Shown here one piece after another: positions 18,054 through 27,156 of a DNA stretch of 64,000 nt. A model generated the notes under the pieces. The model did no database searches, had not been told where the DNA came from, and saw nothing but the letters and a program-made list of their open reading frames with translations. The stretch is from the NCBI GenBank assembly GCA_947462875.1, contig CANHQJ010000003.1, positions 124,001-188,000 of the forward strand, given 5' to 3'. How positions within the stretch are numbered: position 1 is the first letter of the stretch; the number at the start of each line of letters is the position of its first letter. A program made the position numbers and the translations under genes. The DNA is from Verrucomicrobiia bacterium (GTDB lineage: Bacteria; Verrucomicrobiota; Verrucomicrobiia; Verrucomicrobiales; Akkermansiaceae).

Positions 18054-19182
18054 GCGGCCGCAAGCGCACGAGCAGGCGGTCATAGCCCACTTCGCGCTCA
18101 TACGCCGCCTCACACTCGCGGTGCGGCTGTGATTCCAGCACTTCCACCACTTCGATGCGAGCGACCATCGTTTCCAACAAACACCGCACCAGCAAACGCG
18201 CATGCGCGGCACCGAGACACAAGTGCGCGCCGAAGCCGAAGGCCACGTGCGGATTCGGCTTGCGGTCAAGACGGCATTCCCGCGGATTCGGGAAAACATC
18301 CGGATCAAGGTTCGCCGCCGCCCAGCCTAACGAAACACGGCCATCGGCGGGCACCGTCACACCACCCACCTCTGTTGCCACAGGACAAACCCGACCGATG
18401 TGGGTCAGCGGCGAGATCCAGCGGAAAAATTCCTCGCTCGCATGCACGATGCGAGCGGGATCCTCGCGCAGGAATGCCAGGCTCGCGGGATGCTGTGCGA
18501 AGTGGGCGAAGATCGATGAGATGGTATGGATCACCGTATCGCGCCCGCCCGCAAAGGTGAGATTGGCAAAGCCCATCATCTCCTCCTCCGTGAGATCGCG
18601 GCCCTGATAGGTCGCGCGGGTCAGGGCACTGAAAAAATCATCGCCGGGTGCCGCTCTGGCGCGTTCGAACCGCTGGCGCAGATAGCGTTCCAGCACTTCC
18701 CCCTTCTGCGCGCCGTCCTCACCATCGCGAAACACATGGACGCCCCAGCCGATCCACGTTTCCGCCTCGTTCTCGCTCTCTGCCAGCAAATGCGCCAGCG
18801 CGCGTGATTGCAGCGGTAGCGCGAAATCGCGCACGATCTCGATCGCCTCTTGCCGCAACGCCGTATCTAACAAATGGCGAATCATCGACTCCACCGCGGT
18901 GATGACTTCCGGAAGTTTGGCGCGCCGGAAATAGGGCTCAACGATGGCACGATATTCCGTGTGCTGCGGCGGATCTGTCTCGATGGGCAATTGGCGCATG
19001 CGCCGCCAGGCTTCTTCCGAGGGAATCGGCACGCGAAACGGCGCATCAGAGCTGAAAGTTTGCCAATCCTTCGCCGCTATCCGCACCGCCGCATGACGCA
19101 GCAACATCGGAATCGCCTCACCCTGGAACGGACAGGACAACACGCCGGTTTTCTCACGCGCTTCGGCAAAGGGATCTTTCAT
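18043..19182 (-). CDS. Cytochrome P450, about 379 aa
   Basis: The heme ligand signature FGFGAHLCLGAAHAR is complete (Cys322 from ATG 19182). The I-helix AGGRDTVIHTISS carries the oxygen-activating region, the ExxR-type helix is EEFFRW with a downstream Arg, and DPPQHTEYRAIVEPYF is the conserved helix C region. A TTG at 19218 would add 12 residues; ATG 19182 is preferred. Bacterial P450s of this soluble class use ferredoxin partners to hydroxylate small molecules; no ferredoxin gene is adjacent, so substrate and partner are unknown. The 3' end overlaps rsmH tail to tail by 11 bp. Confidence 0.93.
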   Translation of the reverse strand: MKDPFAEAREKTGVLSCPFQGEAIPMLLRHAAVRIAAKDWQTFSSDAPFRVPIPSEEAWRRMRQLPIETDPPQHTEYRAIVEPYFRRAKLPEVITAVESMIRHLLDTALRQEAIEIVRDFALPLQSRALAHLLAESENEAETWIGWGVHVFRDGEDGAQKGEVLERYLRQRFERARAAPGDDFFSALTRATYQGRDLTEEEMMGFANLTFAGGRDTVIHTISSIFAHFAQHPASLAFLREDPARIVHASEEFFRWISPLTHIGRVCPVATEVGGVTVPADGRVSLGWAAANLDPDVFPNPRECRLDRKPNPHVAFGFGAHLCLGAAHARLLVRCLLETMVARIEVVEVLESQPHRECEAAYEREVGYDRLLVRLRPLRP

Positions 19183-19278
19183 CAAGACTAGGAAACAGCA
19201 TTTCCCCGCCGGTTTCAAGAGCCGGATTCACGGAATGGCGCGATGCGGCATCAGCCGGGTGTCATCGTTTTTGATTTC

Positions 19279-22200
19279 TCATTTCACGGCTTTCAGGCGC
19301 ACAAAGAATTCCGTGGCACTGCCCGTGGGGATGGTGGCGATGATGCTGTCGTTCGGTGAACCATCGGTGGCATCGAAAGTGACACCACTGACGACCGCAT
19401 CACCCGCTGGCACGGTCACAGACGTCCATCCCGTCAGGTTGTTGCCGTATTCGAGCACGATGCTCACATCGCCGCCGTTCAGCGCCACATCGCTGCGGGT
19501 GAACGTGAAGACAAACTGGTTTCCATCGCGCTGGCCCTGGGGAGCGAGCGTGTGATTCGCCACCGCTGGATTGCCGCCTAACACATACTCAAGCAAATTG
19601 CCGAAGCCATCCGCATCAGGATCCGCCAAGGCACCGCGATCCGCCTCTGCCAGGCCGAAGCCGGTGATCCACGAATCAAAGCCGGTGGAAACTTTCAGCG
19701 AGAGGACTCCCGTCGCCTCGTCAAAGGTCCAGGTTTTCCCGGTCTCCAATTTCACCCATTTGTTGTCGTTGTCGCTGTCATCAAATCCGGCCACTGAAAA
19801 GCTTTCCGCGAACGACTTGGTCGTGGAATCGACGATGGTCCAGCTGTTGTTATCGGCAATGGCGGCCTCCGTCAGATCAAACACGAAGCTGCCTTGCATC
19901 GTCGCCGCGCCCGCTCCCGTCACGCGGTTGCAGGTATTGTTCGCCTTCGGCGCGAATTTCAAGCTGCCCGTGCTGTTGAGGAAAAGCGAGCCGCTGTTCA
20001 CCGTCGTGTTGCCGAGATAGGTATTGGTTCCCGCCATGCGCAGAATGCCTGCGCCGTTTTTCACGACATTCCCCACGGCCGTTCCGGCGCTGAGTGCCTG
20101 CACCGTGACATCATACGTCTGCACATCGATAGTCGCTCCGCCGGATTCGACATTCACGGCGGTAATGTTTTGAAGAAATGCCGCGTTTGCGCTGTTCGCT
20201 CGCAGCGTGCCGCCATTGAAGTGCAAGGTGGAATTTCCGGCTCCGCCAATGATGGAACCGGCATCGATGATGCCACCATTCAGATGCACCGCCCCGAGGC
20301 CCGTAGCACTGCGGGCGATGCTGAAACCACTGGTTCCGGCATTGATCAGACCGCTGGTGAGCACCAAGGTGGCCTTGCCCTCGACACCGATCGACTTGCT
20401 GAGCTGCGTGGCGTTATTCAGATTCAAGGTGGCGCTGTTTTCCAAGGTAATCGTGGAGTCAGATCCTGGACGTTCGCCAGCGTTCAGCATCCCTGCAATG
20501 CTAACAACGCCGGAGCCCTTGATGGTGAGAGATTGCGCCGCGGCATAGCCCGCCAGATTCAGGCTATTGCCCATAGCCAGACCATTCGCTGCGGCGGTGA
20601 CATTTAACGTGCCAGTGTCCACGATCACAGCCGAGGTGAGGCCACTCGTGCCGTGACCGCGGCCGATGGAGAACCAGTTCGCGGCATTGAGCGTGGCGTT
20701 TTGGGAAATCTCTAGCGCGGCAGGCGTGTAGTTGCCATCCGTGAGCAATTGTCCGCCCACCACCATTTCGCCCGTGACGGCGAAAGTGCCATTGCGCAAC
20801 ACCAGGCGACCATTGGCCACGTTGGCGGCGAACACGCTCGTGCCGCCATTCGTGCCGTTGCTCAAACGCTGCGTCGCAGCCGCATTGGTGAAGCTCAGCG
20901 TGCCTGTGCCGCGTTTCACAAACCCACCGGTATCATCTGCATTGACCGCACCCGTGAACGTAAGATCGGCCGCTGTATCGATGATGCCGCTGTTGCCCGC
21001 CGTGCACGATACATTCAGGCTACGATCAATGGTCGTGTTGCCGCCCGTATAAAGCAATGTGCCGCTGCCAGCCTGCGTGCCGAATCCTTCGCCCAAGTAG
21101 AACTGGGCACCCGCGCCGATCGAACTGGCCAGCCCCACATTTGCCAAAGTATCAGCGACCAACGTGCCGTTGCGAATCGTCATCCGTCCCGTGAAACTCT
21201 GAGGCGCGGAAAACTGAAAGCTGCCGGTGCCCTCTTTATTGAAGCCCAGAGGACCTACGGCACCATTTTGCATGACTCCCTGGAACACCTGATCCGTGGC
21301 GTTGTTCAGGAAAAACCAGCGCTCCACACCTCCACCGTTTTCGATGATGCCCTGACCCGTGAGTCCTGTTGTCACAAAATCATTGGTCGTCCCGGCAGTC
21401 GCTCCCGTATTAAAGCGCAAGGTGCTACCTGCCGCGACCGACAGTGGCCCATTGATATTGCTCGCCGCATTGGTTGTGATCGCCAACACACCCGCACCGC
21501 TCAACGACAGCCCGGTGCCATCCGTGCTGGTCAATCGGCCAATGCCGAGTGTGCCTGCCGCTACTTGCACTTGGCGATTACCGCCGCCGCTCAGCGTCAC
21601 GACGCCACTGTTGAAATCGAGACCATTTGTGCCTGTAAAAGTGAAATTCCCCGACCACGTTTGAGCCTTCGCCGCTGTGGTCGTGATCGCCGCGCCACTG
21701 GTATTATCGAGCACGCCGCCATTGATCACCAAGCTGCCCGACGTAGTCTGCCCCAGCGCCGATGCCTGATTGAGGCGCAGCGTGCCCGAGTTGAGCGTGG
21801 TGTTGCCGGTATGGGAATTTGCCACCGCGAGGGTCAAGGAGCCCGTTCCGCTCATCACGAAATCCCCCGTTCCGGAAATGGGATTGTTGAGGCTTTGCGC
21901 ACCAGCGGTGTGATACGCCAGTGTGCCGTTGTTGATGATCTGCGCACTCTGCGCGATCGATCCATCCGTGACGCCATCGCCGATCTGCAGCGTGCCGGCA
22001 TTGATGGTAGTCGTGCCCGTGTAGGTATTGTTGGTTTTCAGCACCACCCTGCCGGTGTTGTTTTTCACCACCGATCCACCGGAGATGCCGAAATTTCCAA
22101 CGCTCGAAAAAGTATATTCAGTCGTGTTATTGAACACAGTGGCTCCCGGCGTCACGTTCGCATCGATGCTGACGGCGAAATTGCCCGCATTGTCATCGAA

Positions 22201-25104
22201 CAGCACCACGTCTCCCGTGAGGAAATCCGCGCCCGTCATGGAGCTGGGTAGGATCCAGTTGTGGTTCGGATCCAGCGGTGTGGTCGTCCATTGGGAATTG
22301 AAAGCTCCCGTCCAGCGCAGGGAGTCTCCCGTGATGCGCAAGGCGATGGCGTTGCCGGTATTGACCAGGGATGGCGTCTGGCGCGGGCTCAGACCGGAAA
22401 CCGTGCCTAACACAAAATCATCGAGCGAGCCGCTGAATATCGTGTAACCGATCAACGGATAGTCTGTACCACCGGACCAAGCCCCGATGTTGGAGACATT
22501 GATCACAACCTGGCCGTTCGCCGCTCCATCGCCGGGTGTGGTCAAGGCCATCGTGCCGCCGCCGTAGGCCTCGATGCCGCGATCCATGAAGCCGCCGTTG
22601 GCACGCAGGTTGACCGTGGCCGCGCCGGAAAACGTCAGGGCGTTTTCCACGATCATCGAATACGCCGTGCCCGCGCCGGGGTTGAGGGTGTTGTTCCCAT
22701 TGTTCGCCACCGTCAGCGACTTGATGACGCCATTGCTCTCGTAGGTTCCCTGCGTCAGAGTGACAGGAGGAGTAAAGGCCGCGAGATTGCTCTGGGTGAA
22801 TTTCGCGCCACTGCCGTTGATCGTCAGACTGCTGCTGGTATTGATCGAGACTCCAGAGCCGATCGACAAGGTGCCGCCATTCACCACGGTAGGACCGGTG
22901 TAGGTATTCGTTCCGCCCAGTGCCAGCGAACCGGCGCCATTTTTGGTGAGACCGCCATCGAGCGCGAGATCCTCCGCGATATTGCTGTGCTGCAGCGCAG
23001 TGGGCATGCCGACATCCGCGCCATTGGTGTCAACGATGGCCCCGCCATTGCGCACATTGGCACGGGCATTTCCCGTACCGAGGTTGAAGAACGCCACATT
23101 GTTGTTCGTCGCCTTCAACACGCCGCCGTTGAAATGGAAGGTACGCGTGCCGGTAGTGGCGGTGGAGATCACTTGCGGAACGGTGAGAGTGCCGCCATTG
23201 AGATGATAGGTGTTATTGCTGGCGGCAGCGCCCGCGCGCTGGAGGTCTAGATTTCCTGTGCCACCCACTGTGGTCCCGGCATTGCTGAAAAAGGTGATAT
23301 CGCCGCCGTTGTGATTGATCACATTCGCGCCTACCGTGCCATCGGCATTCATTTTCAGGGCGCTGCTATTGAGCAGACGAAGATTGCCGGAATTCACATC
23401 GAGCTGACCGCGGCTCGTGTCCCATTTGCCCACCTGCATCCATTTGAGAGCCAGGGTGCCTACGTTCAGAGTGCCGCCATTGATGACCAAACGACCGAGG
23501 TTGTTATTACCCGCAAAACCGAGAATGAGATCTTCCTGGTTATTGACGATGGCACCCGTATTGATCGTGACGAGACCCGAAACGGTGTTTTGATTGTTGT
23601 TACCGCGGGCCACGGTCATCGCAAAGAGGTTTGCCGTGCCGCCGCTGAAGGTAAGTGTTCCGGTTCCGTTAGGACCTGTGCCGTTGATGTCGGATCCGCC
23701 GACTCGAAGCTCGGCCGCTTGGTTCCATAGGCCGGCGGATTGCGTCATGGTGCCATTGCCCGTGTTGTAGCCGATATAACTTAGACCACCCGTGGTGAGC
23801 GTGCCCGTGCTCGCATGGTTCACCGTTCCCGTGCCACCCGTGTGACCAACAAACATCGCCGCGGTGCCGAAGGTGGCGTTGCTGGCACCATTCAGATTCA
23901 GCGTGCCGTTTCCACCCACAAAACCGATATACGTCAGTCCATTGCCAAAGGTCAGACTGCTGCTGTTGTTGAGAGTCACCACTCCGGTTCCGGCATTGCC
24001 CAGCGTCTTCACACCAGTGCCGGGATTGTTGATTTGCGCGCTGTTGTTCGCCGTTACGGTGACGTTTGATCCCGCAGACTCTGCAAGATTGAAAACTCCG
24101 TTGGCGCTGATCGTAAGAATGGAGGTTTGATTGAGAGTGACGGATCCCTTGGGCCTGTTTAGCGTGGAACCGCCATTGAATCCACCGCTGAAATTCGCTG
24201 CGGTAACGGTCGCGGAATTGTTGATTTCCAGATCGGACGACACGACCCCGGTACCATTGCCGCGACACACCGACAGATACGCCGAGACCGTCACCGTGCC
24301 CGCATCAATCTGCCACTTGGCATTCTGACCCGCGCCACCATTCGTCACCACTCCGCCCACCACCGCCTCGCCCGTGATGCCATACGTACCGCCATTGAAG
24401 ACCAGACTCCCCTCACGCACCAAAAACGGCACATTGGCCGACCCCGGCAAATTCGAATTGACATTGTTACCGTTGATCGTGCCGCCAGCCGTTAGCGTCG
24501 CGGTGCCTGTACCCGTCTTGAGCAAACTGAGATTGTTCGCCAGCGGTGCGAACGCCTTGTTGATCTGCCATTGCCCTGTGCCGGCGAGTGCCAAAGTGTG
24601 GTTGCCACCGCCACCGAGTCCCCAGTTCACATCGGATGCGACGGTCGCCGTATTACTGGAATCATTCGTCCATGTGTGTGTTTGCCCGCCCGCGCCTCCC
24701 AGGGTCAGGTTGAATGCGTTGGCGCTGTTTCCTAACGAAAACGCCCCCGCTCCCGCGGCGATGGTAACGCTGTTGAGGCGGATCGAATTGGTATTCGTGC
24801 CGGAATCCAGGTTGAGCGCTTCGGTTTGCGTCGCTGTGATCGATAGATCCAAACCGGGATTCCCCGCAGCGCCCCCGAGGGTGGAATTCGCTGCCGTGTA
24901 AAGCAGTGACAGTGGCCCCGTCACCGCACCATTCCACTGGATGAGATCAGGAACGGCGACACTAGGGGCCGCATCCGGATTCCAGTTGGCGGCCAATCCG
25001 AGATCATCACTGGGACTTCCGCCACCATCCCACACAAGTATGGCGGCATAGGAAGGTGCTGACATCAGTACGGCAAGAAACACATTGCGGCTGCGGGTTT
25101 TCAT
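19279..25104 (-). CDS. Giant autotransporter-associated beta-strand-repeat surface protein, 1941 aa
   Basis: A signal peptide (MKTRSRNVFLAVLMSAPSYA) leads into about 1750 residues of Gly/Asn/Thr-rich parallel beta-helix sequence. The passenger-type repeat occurs many times, for example NTYTGPTVVNGGTLSIGSG, NTYTGTTTINAGTLQIGDG and NTYLGNTTVNSGSLFLNSTG. The C-terminus has the acidic loop DPDADGFGNLLEYVLGGNP and a terminal beta-sandwich ending FFVRLKAVK. There is no outer-membrane beta-barrel, so it is not a classical type V autotransporter; a dedicated sorting route is inferred. It is divergent from the regulator interrupted by the prophage (77-bp gap). Likely an adhesin or surface-layer filament. 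Confidence 0.9.
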   Translation of the reverse strand: MKTRSRNVFLAVLMSAPSYAAILVWDGGGSPSDDLGLAANWNPDAAPSVAVPDLIQWNGAVTGPLSLLYTAANSTLGGAAGNPGLDLSITATQTEALNLDSGTNTNSIRLNSVTIAAGAGAFSLGNSANAFNLTLGGAGGQTHTWTNDSSNTATVASDVNWGLGGGGNHTLALAGTGQWQINKAFAPLANNLSLLKTGTGTATLTAGGTINGNNVNSNLPGSANVPFLVREGSLVFNGGTYGITGEAVVGGVVTNGGAGQNAKWQIDAGTVTVSAYLSVCRGNGTGVVSSDLEINNSATVTAANFSGGFNGGSTLNRPKGSVTLNQTSILTISANGVFNLAESAGSNVTVTANNSAQINNPGTGVKTLGNAGTGVVTLNNSSSLTFGNGLTYIGFVGGNGTLNLNGASNATFGTAAMFVGHTGGTGTVNHASTGTLTTGGLSYIGYNTGNGTMTQSAGLWNQAAELRVGGSDINGTGPNGTGTLTFSGGTANLFAMTVARGNNNQNTVSGLVTINTGAIVNNQEDLILGFAGNNNLGRLVINGGTLNVGTLALKWMQVGKWDTSRGQLDVNSGNLRLLNSSALKMNADGTVGANVINHNGGDITFFSNAGTTVGGTGNLDLQRAGAAASNNTYHLNGGTLTVPQVISTATTGTRTFHFNGGVLKATNNNVAFFNLGTGNARANVRNGGAIVDTNGADVGMPTALQHSNIAEDLALDGGLTKNGAGSLALGGTNTYTGPTVVNGGTLSIGSGVSINTSSSLTINGSGAKFTQSNLAAFTPPVTLTQGTYESNGVIKSLTVANNGNNTLNPGAGTAYSMIVENALTFSGAATVNLRANGGFMDRGIEAYGGGTMALTTPGDGAANGQVVINVSNIGAWSGGTDYPLIGYTIFSGSLDDFVLGTVSGLSPRQTPSLVNTGNAIALRITGDSLRWTGAFNSQWTTTPLDPNHNWILPSSMTGADFLTGDVVLFDDNAGNFAVSIDANVTPGATVFNNTTEYTFSSVGNFGISGGSVVKNNTGRVVLKTNNTYTGTTTINAGTLQIGDGVTDGSIAQSAQIINNGTLAYHTAGAQSLNNPISGTGDFVMSGTGSLTLAVANSHTGNTTLNSGTLRLNQASALGQTTSGSLVINGGVLDNTSGAAITTTAAKAQTWSGNFTFTGTNGLDFNSGVVTLSGGGNRQVQVAAGTLGIGRLTSTDGTGLSLSGAGVLAITTNAASNINGPLSVAAGSTLRFNTGATAGTTNDFVTTGLTGQGIIENGGGVERWFFLNNATDQVFQGVMQNGAVGPLGFNKEGTGSFQFSAPQSFTGRMTIRNGTLVADTLANVGLASSIGAGAQFYLGEGFGTQAGSGTLLYTGGNTTIDRSLNVSCTAGNSGIIDTAADLTFTGAVNADDTGGFVKRGTGTLSFTNAAATQRLSNGTNGGTSVFAANVANGRLVLRNGTFAVTGEMVVGGQLLTDGNYTPAALEISQNATLNAANWFSIGRGHGTSGLTSAVIVDTGTLNVTAAANGLAMGNSLNLAGYAAAQSLTIKGSGVVSIAGMLNAGERPGSDSTITLENSATLNLNNATQLSKSIGVEGKATLVLTSGLINAGTSGFSIARSATGLGAVHLNGGIIDAGSIIGGAGNSTLHFNGGTLRANSANAAFLQNITAVNVESGGATIDVQTYDVTVQALSAGTAVGNVVKNGAGILRMAGTNTYLGNTTVNSGSLFLNSTGSLKFAPKANNTCNRVTGAGAATMQGSFVFDLTEAAIADNNSWTIVDSTTKSFAESFSVAGFDDSDNDNKWVKLETGKTWTFDEATGVLSLKVSTGFDSWITGFGLAEADRGALADPDADGFGNLLEYVLGGNPAVANHTLAPQGQRDGNQFVFTFTRSDVALNGGDVSIVLEYGNNLTGWTSVTVPAGDAVVSGVTFDATDGSPNDSIIATIPTGSATEFFVRLKAVK

Positions 25105-25181
25105 GAAAGTTGCGGGATATGGTTTTGGGTAGACGTTAAAAACTAGACCGCGCTTGTGTCATACGCTATGTCTTTTTATAT

Positions 25182-25459
25182 ATGAAATCGGACATCCTGT
25201 TAGCCAATCAACGCACCGTACTTTTCGCATCGATGGGTCATCATAATGCGCTGACCCAGCTTTTCGATCAGATACCCGATACCACGTTCTTTCTGAAAAA
25301 CGCTGATTCTGTTCTCCTTGCGGGAAGCCGTACCTTTTACGAGCGGCTCGGCTTCGATGACGAGAGCGAGATGCTGGGAAAATCCGATTTTGACCTTTTT
25401 CCGACACACATGGCGGAGCATTTCCGGCGCGATGACCTGACGGTGATTCGCACCGCCAC
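25182..25459 (+). pseudogene. 5' part of a PAS-AraC regulator interrupted by the prophage
   Basis: The first 90 codons up to ATTCGC plus the shared 8 bp encode the start of a PAS domain: LFDQIPDTTFFLKNADSVLL, GKSDFDLFPTHMAEHFRRDD, VIRTAT. After 25,459 the frame enters prophage DNA and stops at 25,484. The rest of the gene resumes in the same frame at 56,910. In related Verrucomicrobia proteins the next words are typically K-x-N-I-V-E-L-F-F, exactly what the distant part supplies (PKRNIVELFF). The regulator is divergent from the beta-repeat protein and could have controlled it. Confidence 0.88.
25452..25459. repeat. Left copy of 8-bp insertion-site duplication
   Basis: ACCGCCAC occurs here and again at 56,910-56,917. 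Both copies begin at a codon boundary of the interrupted gene, and deleting one copy with the prophage gives a continuous frame. Mu itself duplicates 5 bp, so part of the 8-bp identity may be chance. Confidence 0.7.
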
Positions 25460-25465
25460 CGTAAG

Positions 25466-25505
25466 CCGCCGAAACGTTTTGTAAATTTGTGACAGATGTT
25501 TTGTG
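25466..25505. promoter_or_regulatory. Left-end transposase-binding-site candidates (L1 degenerate, L2)
   Basis: TGTGACAGATGTTTTGTG at 25488-25505 differs by one base from the inverted site at 56767-56784 near the right end. A weaker copy (GAAACGTTTTGT) at 25471-25482 lies nearer the tip. Repeated sites in inverted orientation at both ends are the expected substrate of a MuA-type transposase. Confidence 0.6.
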
Positions 25506-25539
25506 CTTTTGACTTTTCTGCCCAAATTCGCGCATCGAC

Positions 25540-27153
25540 TCACTTCGCCGACAGCCTGCGGAAACGGCTCATGAGTTCGATTCCGGAGCCTGCGGAAGAT
25601 GGCCCAAGGCGCAGCTTCCTCACTCGGGTGGCAAAGTCGTAGGATTCCTCCCTGACCTGGGCACGGGCCGTAGCCAGCTCAGGGGTGCCACCCAGCACGT
25701 TAATAACTCGGCCTAGCACGCGGTCGTAGGGTTCCCACGCATCGTAGGCCAACGAGCCGTCATAGGGTGCATCGCCCATGGTCTCCAGCAGGAATGCCGC
25801 GATGCCAGCCGGAGGTGGCGTGAGCGGGTAGTCGCCCGGATCTCGCAGCGTGGTGGCTGTTGCGTAAGGCACGTTGAGAGCGCGGGTGGTGACGCTGCTC
25901 TTGTAACGGTAAAACCAAAAGCCGGAGTTTTCGTAAAACAGCTCCATTGCTTGCAGCAGCTCGATCTGCCCTGTAGTGAGACCGAAAGACTTGTTGACCG
26001 AGACCCAGTAGGTCCCCTCGCATTGCACCTCCTCGGATTGGATTCCGAGCTTGGTGCCCATCCATTCCTGCCAGGCTCCACTTTGCATGTAGTGGGTAAG
26101 GGTGGGCGCTGCCCCTGTCCCCACCAATCGGCGAGACTGAGGAAATGTCCAGGACGTGATGGTGTAGCCTGACCATGTCGGGCTAGAGACCGTGAGTGCT
26201 CCACTGCTGAAGTTACTCGATACCATGCCGGGATAAGCTGCCTCCAGTTCGGCGAGGCGCGCATCGCGGGCGATGAAGAATGATAGGGGCAAGGATGATG
26301 CCAGCGTGATAGTCTGAACGCTTTGTTCGCTGGCCTGTGCCCGCTGCTGAAATTCGTCGAATCCGGTGGCGGCCGTCACGACTTGTAACCGGTTGACCGG
26401 CTCGGCGGATCCGGCGCTTTCGGTTACCTGGGAGACGATTCCATTGGCATCGCTGACCGCGTAAATAAAGTCCACCCGATCCGGCGTGGCGGTGTCATCC
26501 GGGGAAAGCTCGCATTCGGTCACGGCATCCTCGCCGAGGATGAGTTGCTTCGCCACGGCCGTGCGACGGCGGGTGATGTGAATGGTCGGATACGGCGACG
26601 TGGAATAGTCCACGCGGGTCATCGCATCCTGCGAAAATCGGAGCAGATCGCGCAAGGTGGCGGCTGCGGTAGCGGAGCGGAACTGCAGCGGGAAACAGTC
26701 CATCATCGCCGCGATCTCGCCGATCTGTAGCCGCGCTCCGGCGGAGATGGCCAGCGCCAGCACGGCGCTGATGCTCGTGGCGAGGTTTTGCTGGGGGATG
26801 TCATAGGTTGGCGAGGCCCCAGCGATGAGAGGCACACGCTCCAGTTCATGCCAGCCTCCTTTGACCTCGATCTGCCACCCTTGGCCGGTCCTATTGTAGA
26901 TGTATTTCCGCGTCACCACGCGCCCGCAAAACTCCCTCACGCCATCGCGGTAAAGCGAGATATTCTGCAGCCGATCCGGCACGTAGCCGCTGTTCGTTCC
27001 ATCTGCGGAAATGGGCAAAAAATACCCAAAGGAATCCGCCGCCTGGCTGCGAAAAACGACCGGCTGCACCAGCGGGAAAAGCGCTTGCAGCGGTAGCCGT
27101 CCCGGTCCCATGGCAGCACCTACTTCACCGGCGATTTCCCATTGGTCATTCAT
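25540..27153 (-). CDS. Putative tail hub / tip protein, 537 aa
   Basis: Last gene of the leftward late operon, 55 bp from the L2 site. It follows the tape-measure gene by 3 bp, the usual place for baseplate-hub or tail-tip proteins in siphoviruses. Sequence is beta-rich with segments like YVPDRLQNISLYRDGVREF and WQIEVKGGWHELERVPLI, and a middle region DAMTRVDYSTSPYPTIHITR reminiscent of late-control/hub (gpD-like) proteins. Assignment is from position and general character, not from a clear domain. It would make the tip through which DNA is ejected. Confidence 0.55.
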   Translation of the reverse strand: MNDQWEIAGEVGAAMGPGRLPLQALFPLVQPVVFRSQAADSFGYFLPISADGTNSGYVPDRLQNISLYRDGVREFCGRVVTRKYIYNRTGQGWQIEVKGGWHELERVPLIAGASPTYDIPQQNLATSISAVLALAISAGARLQIGEIAAMMDCFPLQFRSATAAATLRDLLRFSQDAMTRVDYSTSPYPTIHITRRRTAVAKQLILGEDAVTECELSPDDTATPDRVDFIYAVSDANGIVSQVTESAGSAEPVNRLQVVTAATGFDEFQQRAQASEQSVQTITLASSLPLSFFIARDARLAELEAAYPGMVSSNFSSGALTVSSPTWSGYTITSWTFPQSRRLVGTGAAPTLTHYMQSGAWQEWMGTKLGIQSEEVQCEGTYWVSVNKSFGLTTGQIELLQAMELFYENSGFWFYRYKSSVTTRALNVPYATATTLRDPGDYPLTPPPAGIAAFLLETMGDAPYDGSLAYDAWEPYDRVLGRVINVLGGTPELATARAQVREESYDFATRVRKLRLGPSSAGSGIELMSRFRRLSAK

Positions 27154-27156
27154 CCC

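Noticed and set aside
20749-22251. 500-codon open frame opposite the beta-repeat gene
   Set aside because: Arg/His/Ala-rich shadow of the repetitive Gly/Asn/Thr coding strand, with no domain and no ribosome site; the minus-strand repeats are unmistakable.
19279-25104. Repetitive DNA as a CRISPR or satellite array
   Set aside because: Repeats are irregular and in frame, encoding beta-helix units; no identical direct repeats with unique spacers.
25460-25487. Left segment reading V-S-R-R-N-V as continued host gene (larger host duplication)
   Set aside because: It resembles K-R-N-I-V only loosely, runs into a stop within nine codons, and the exact frame joins perfectly at the 8-bp repeat without it.
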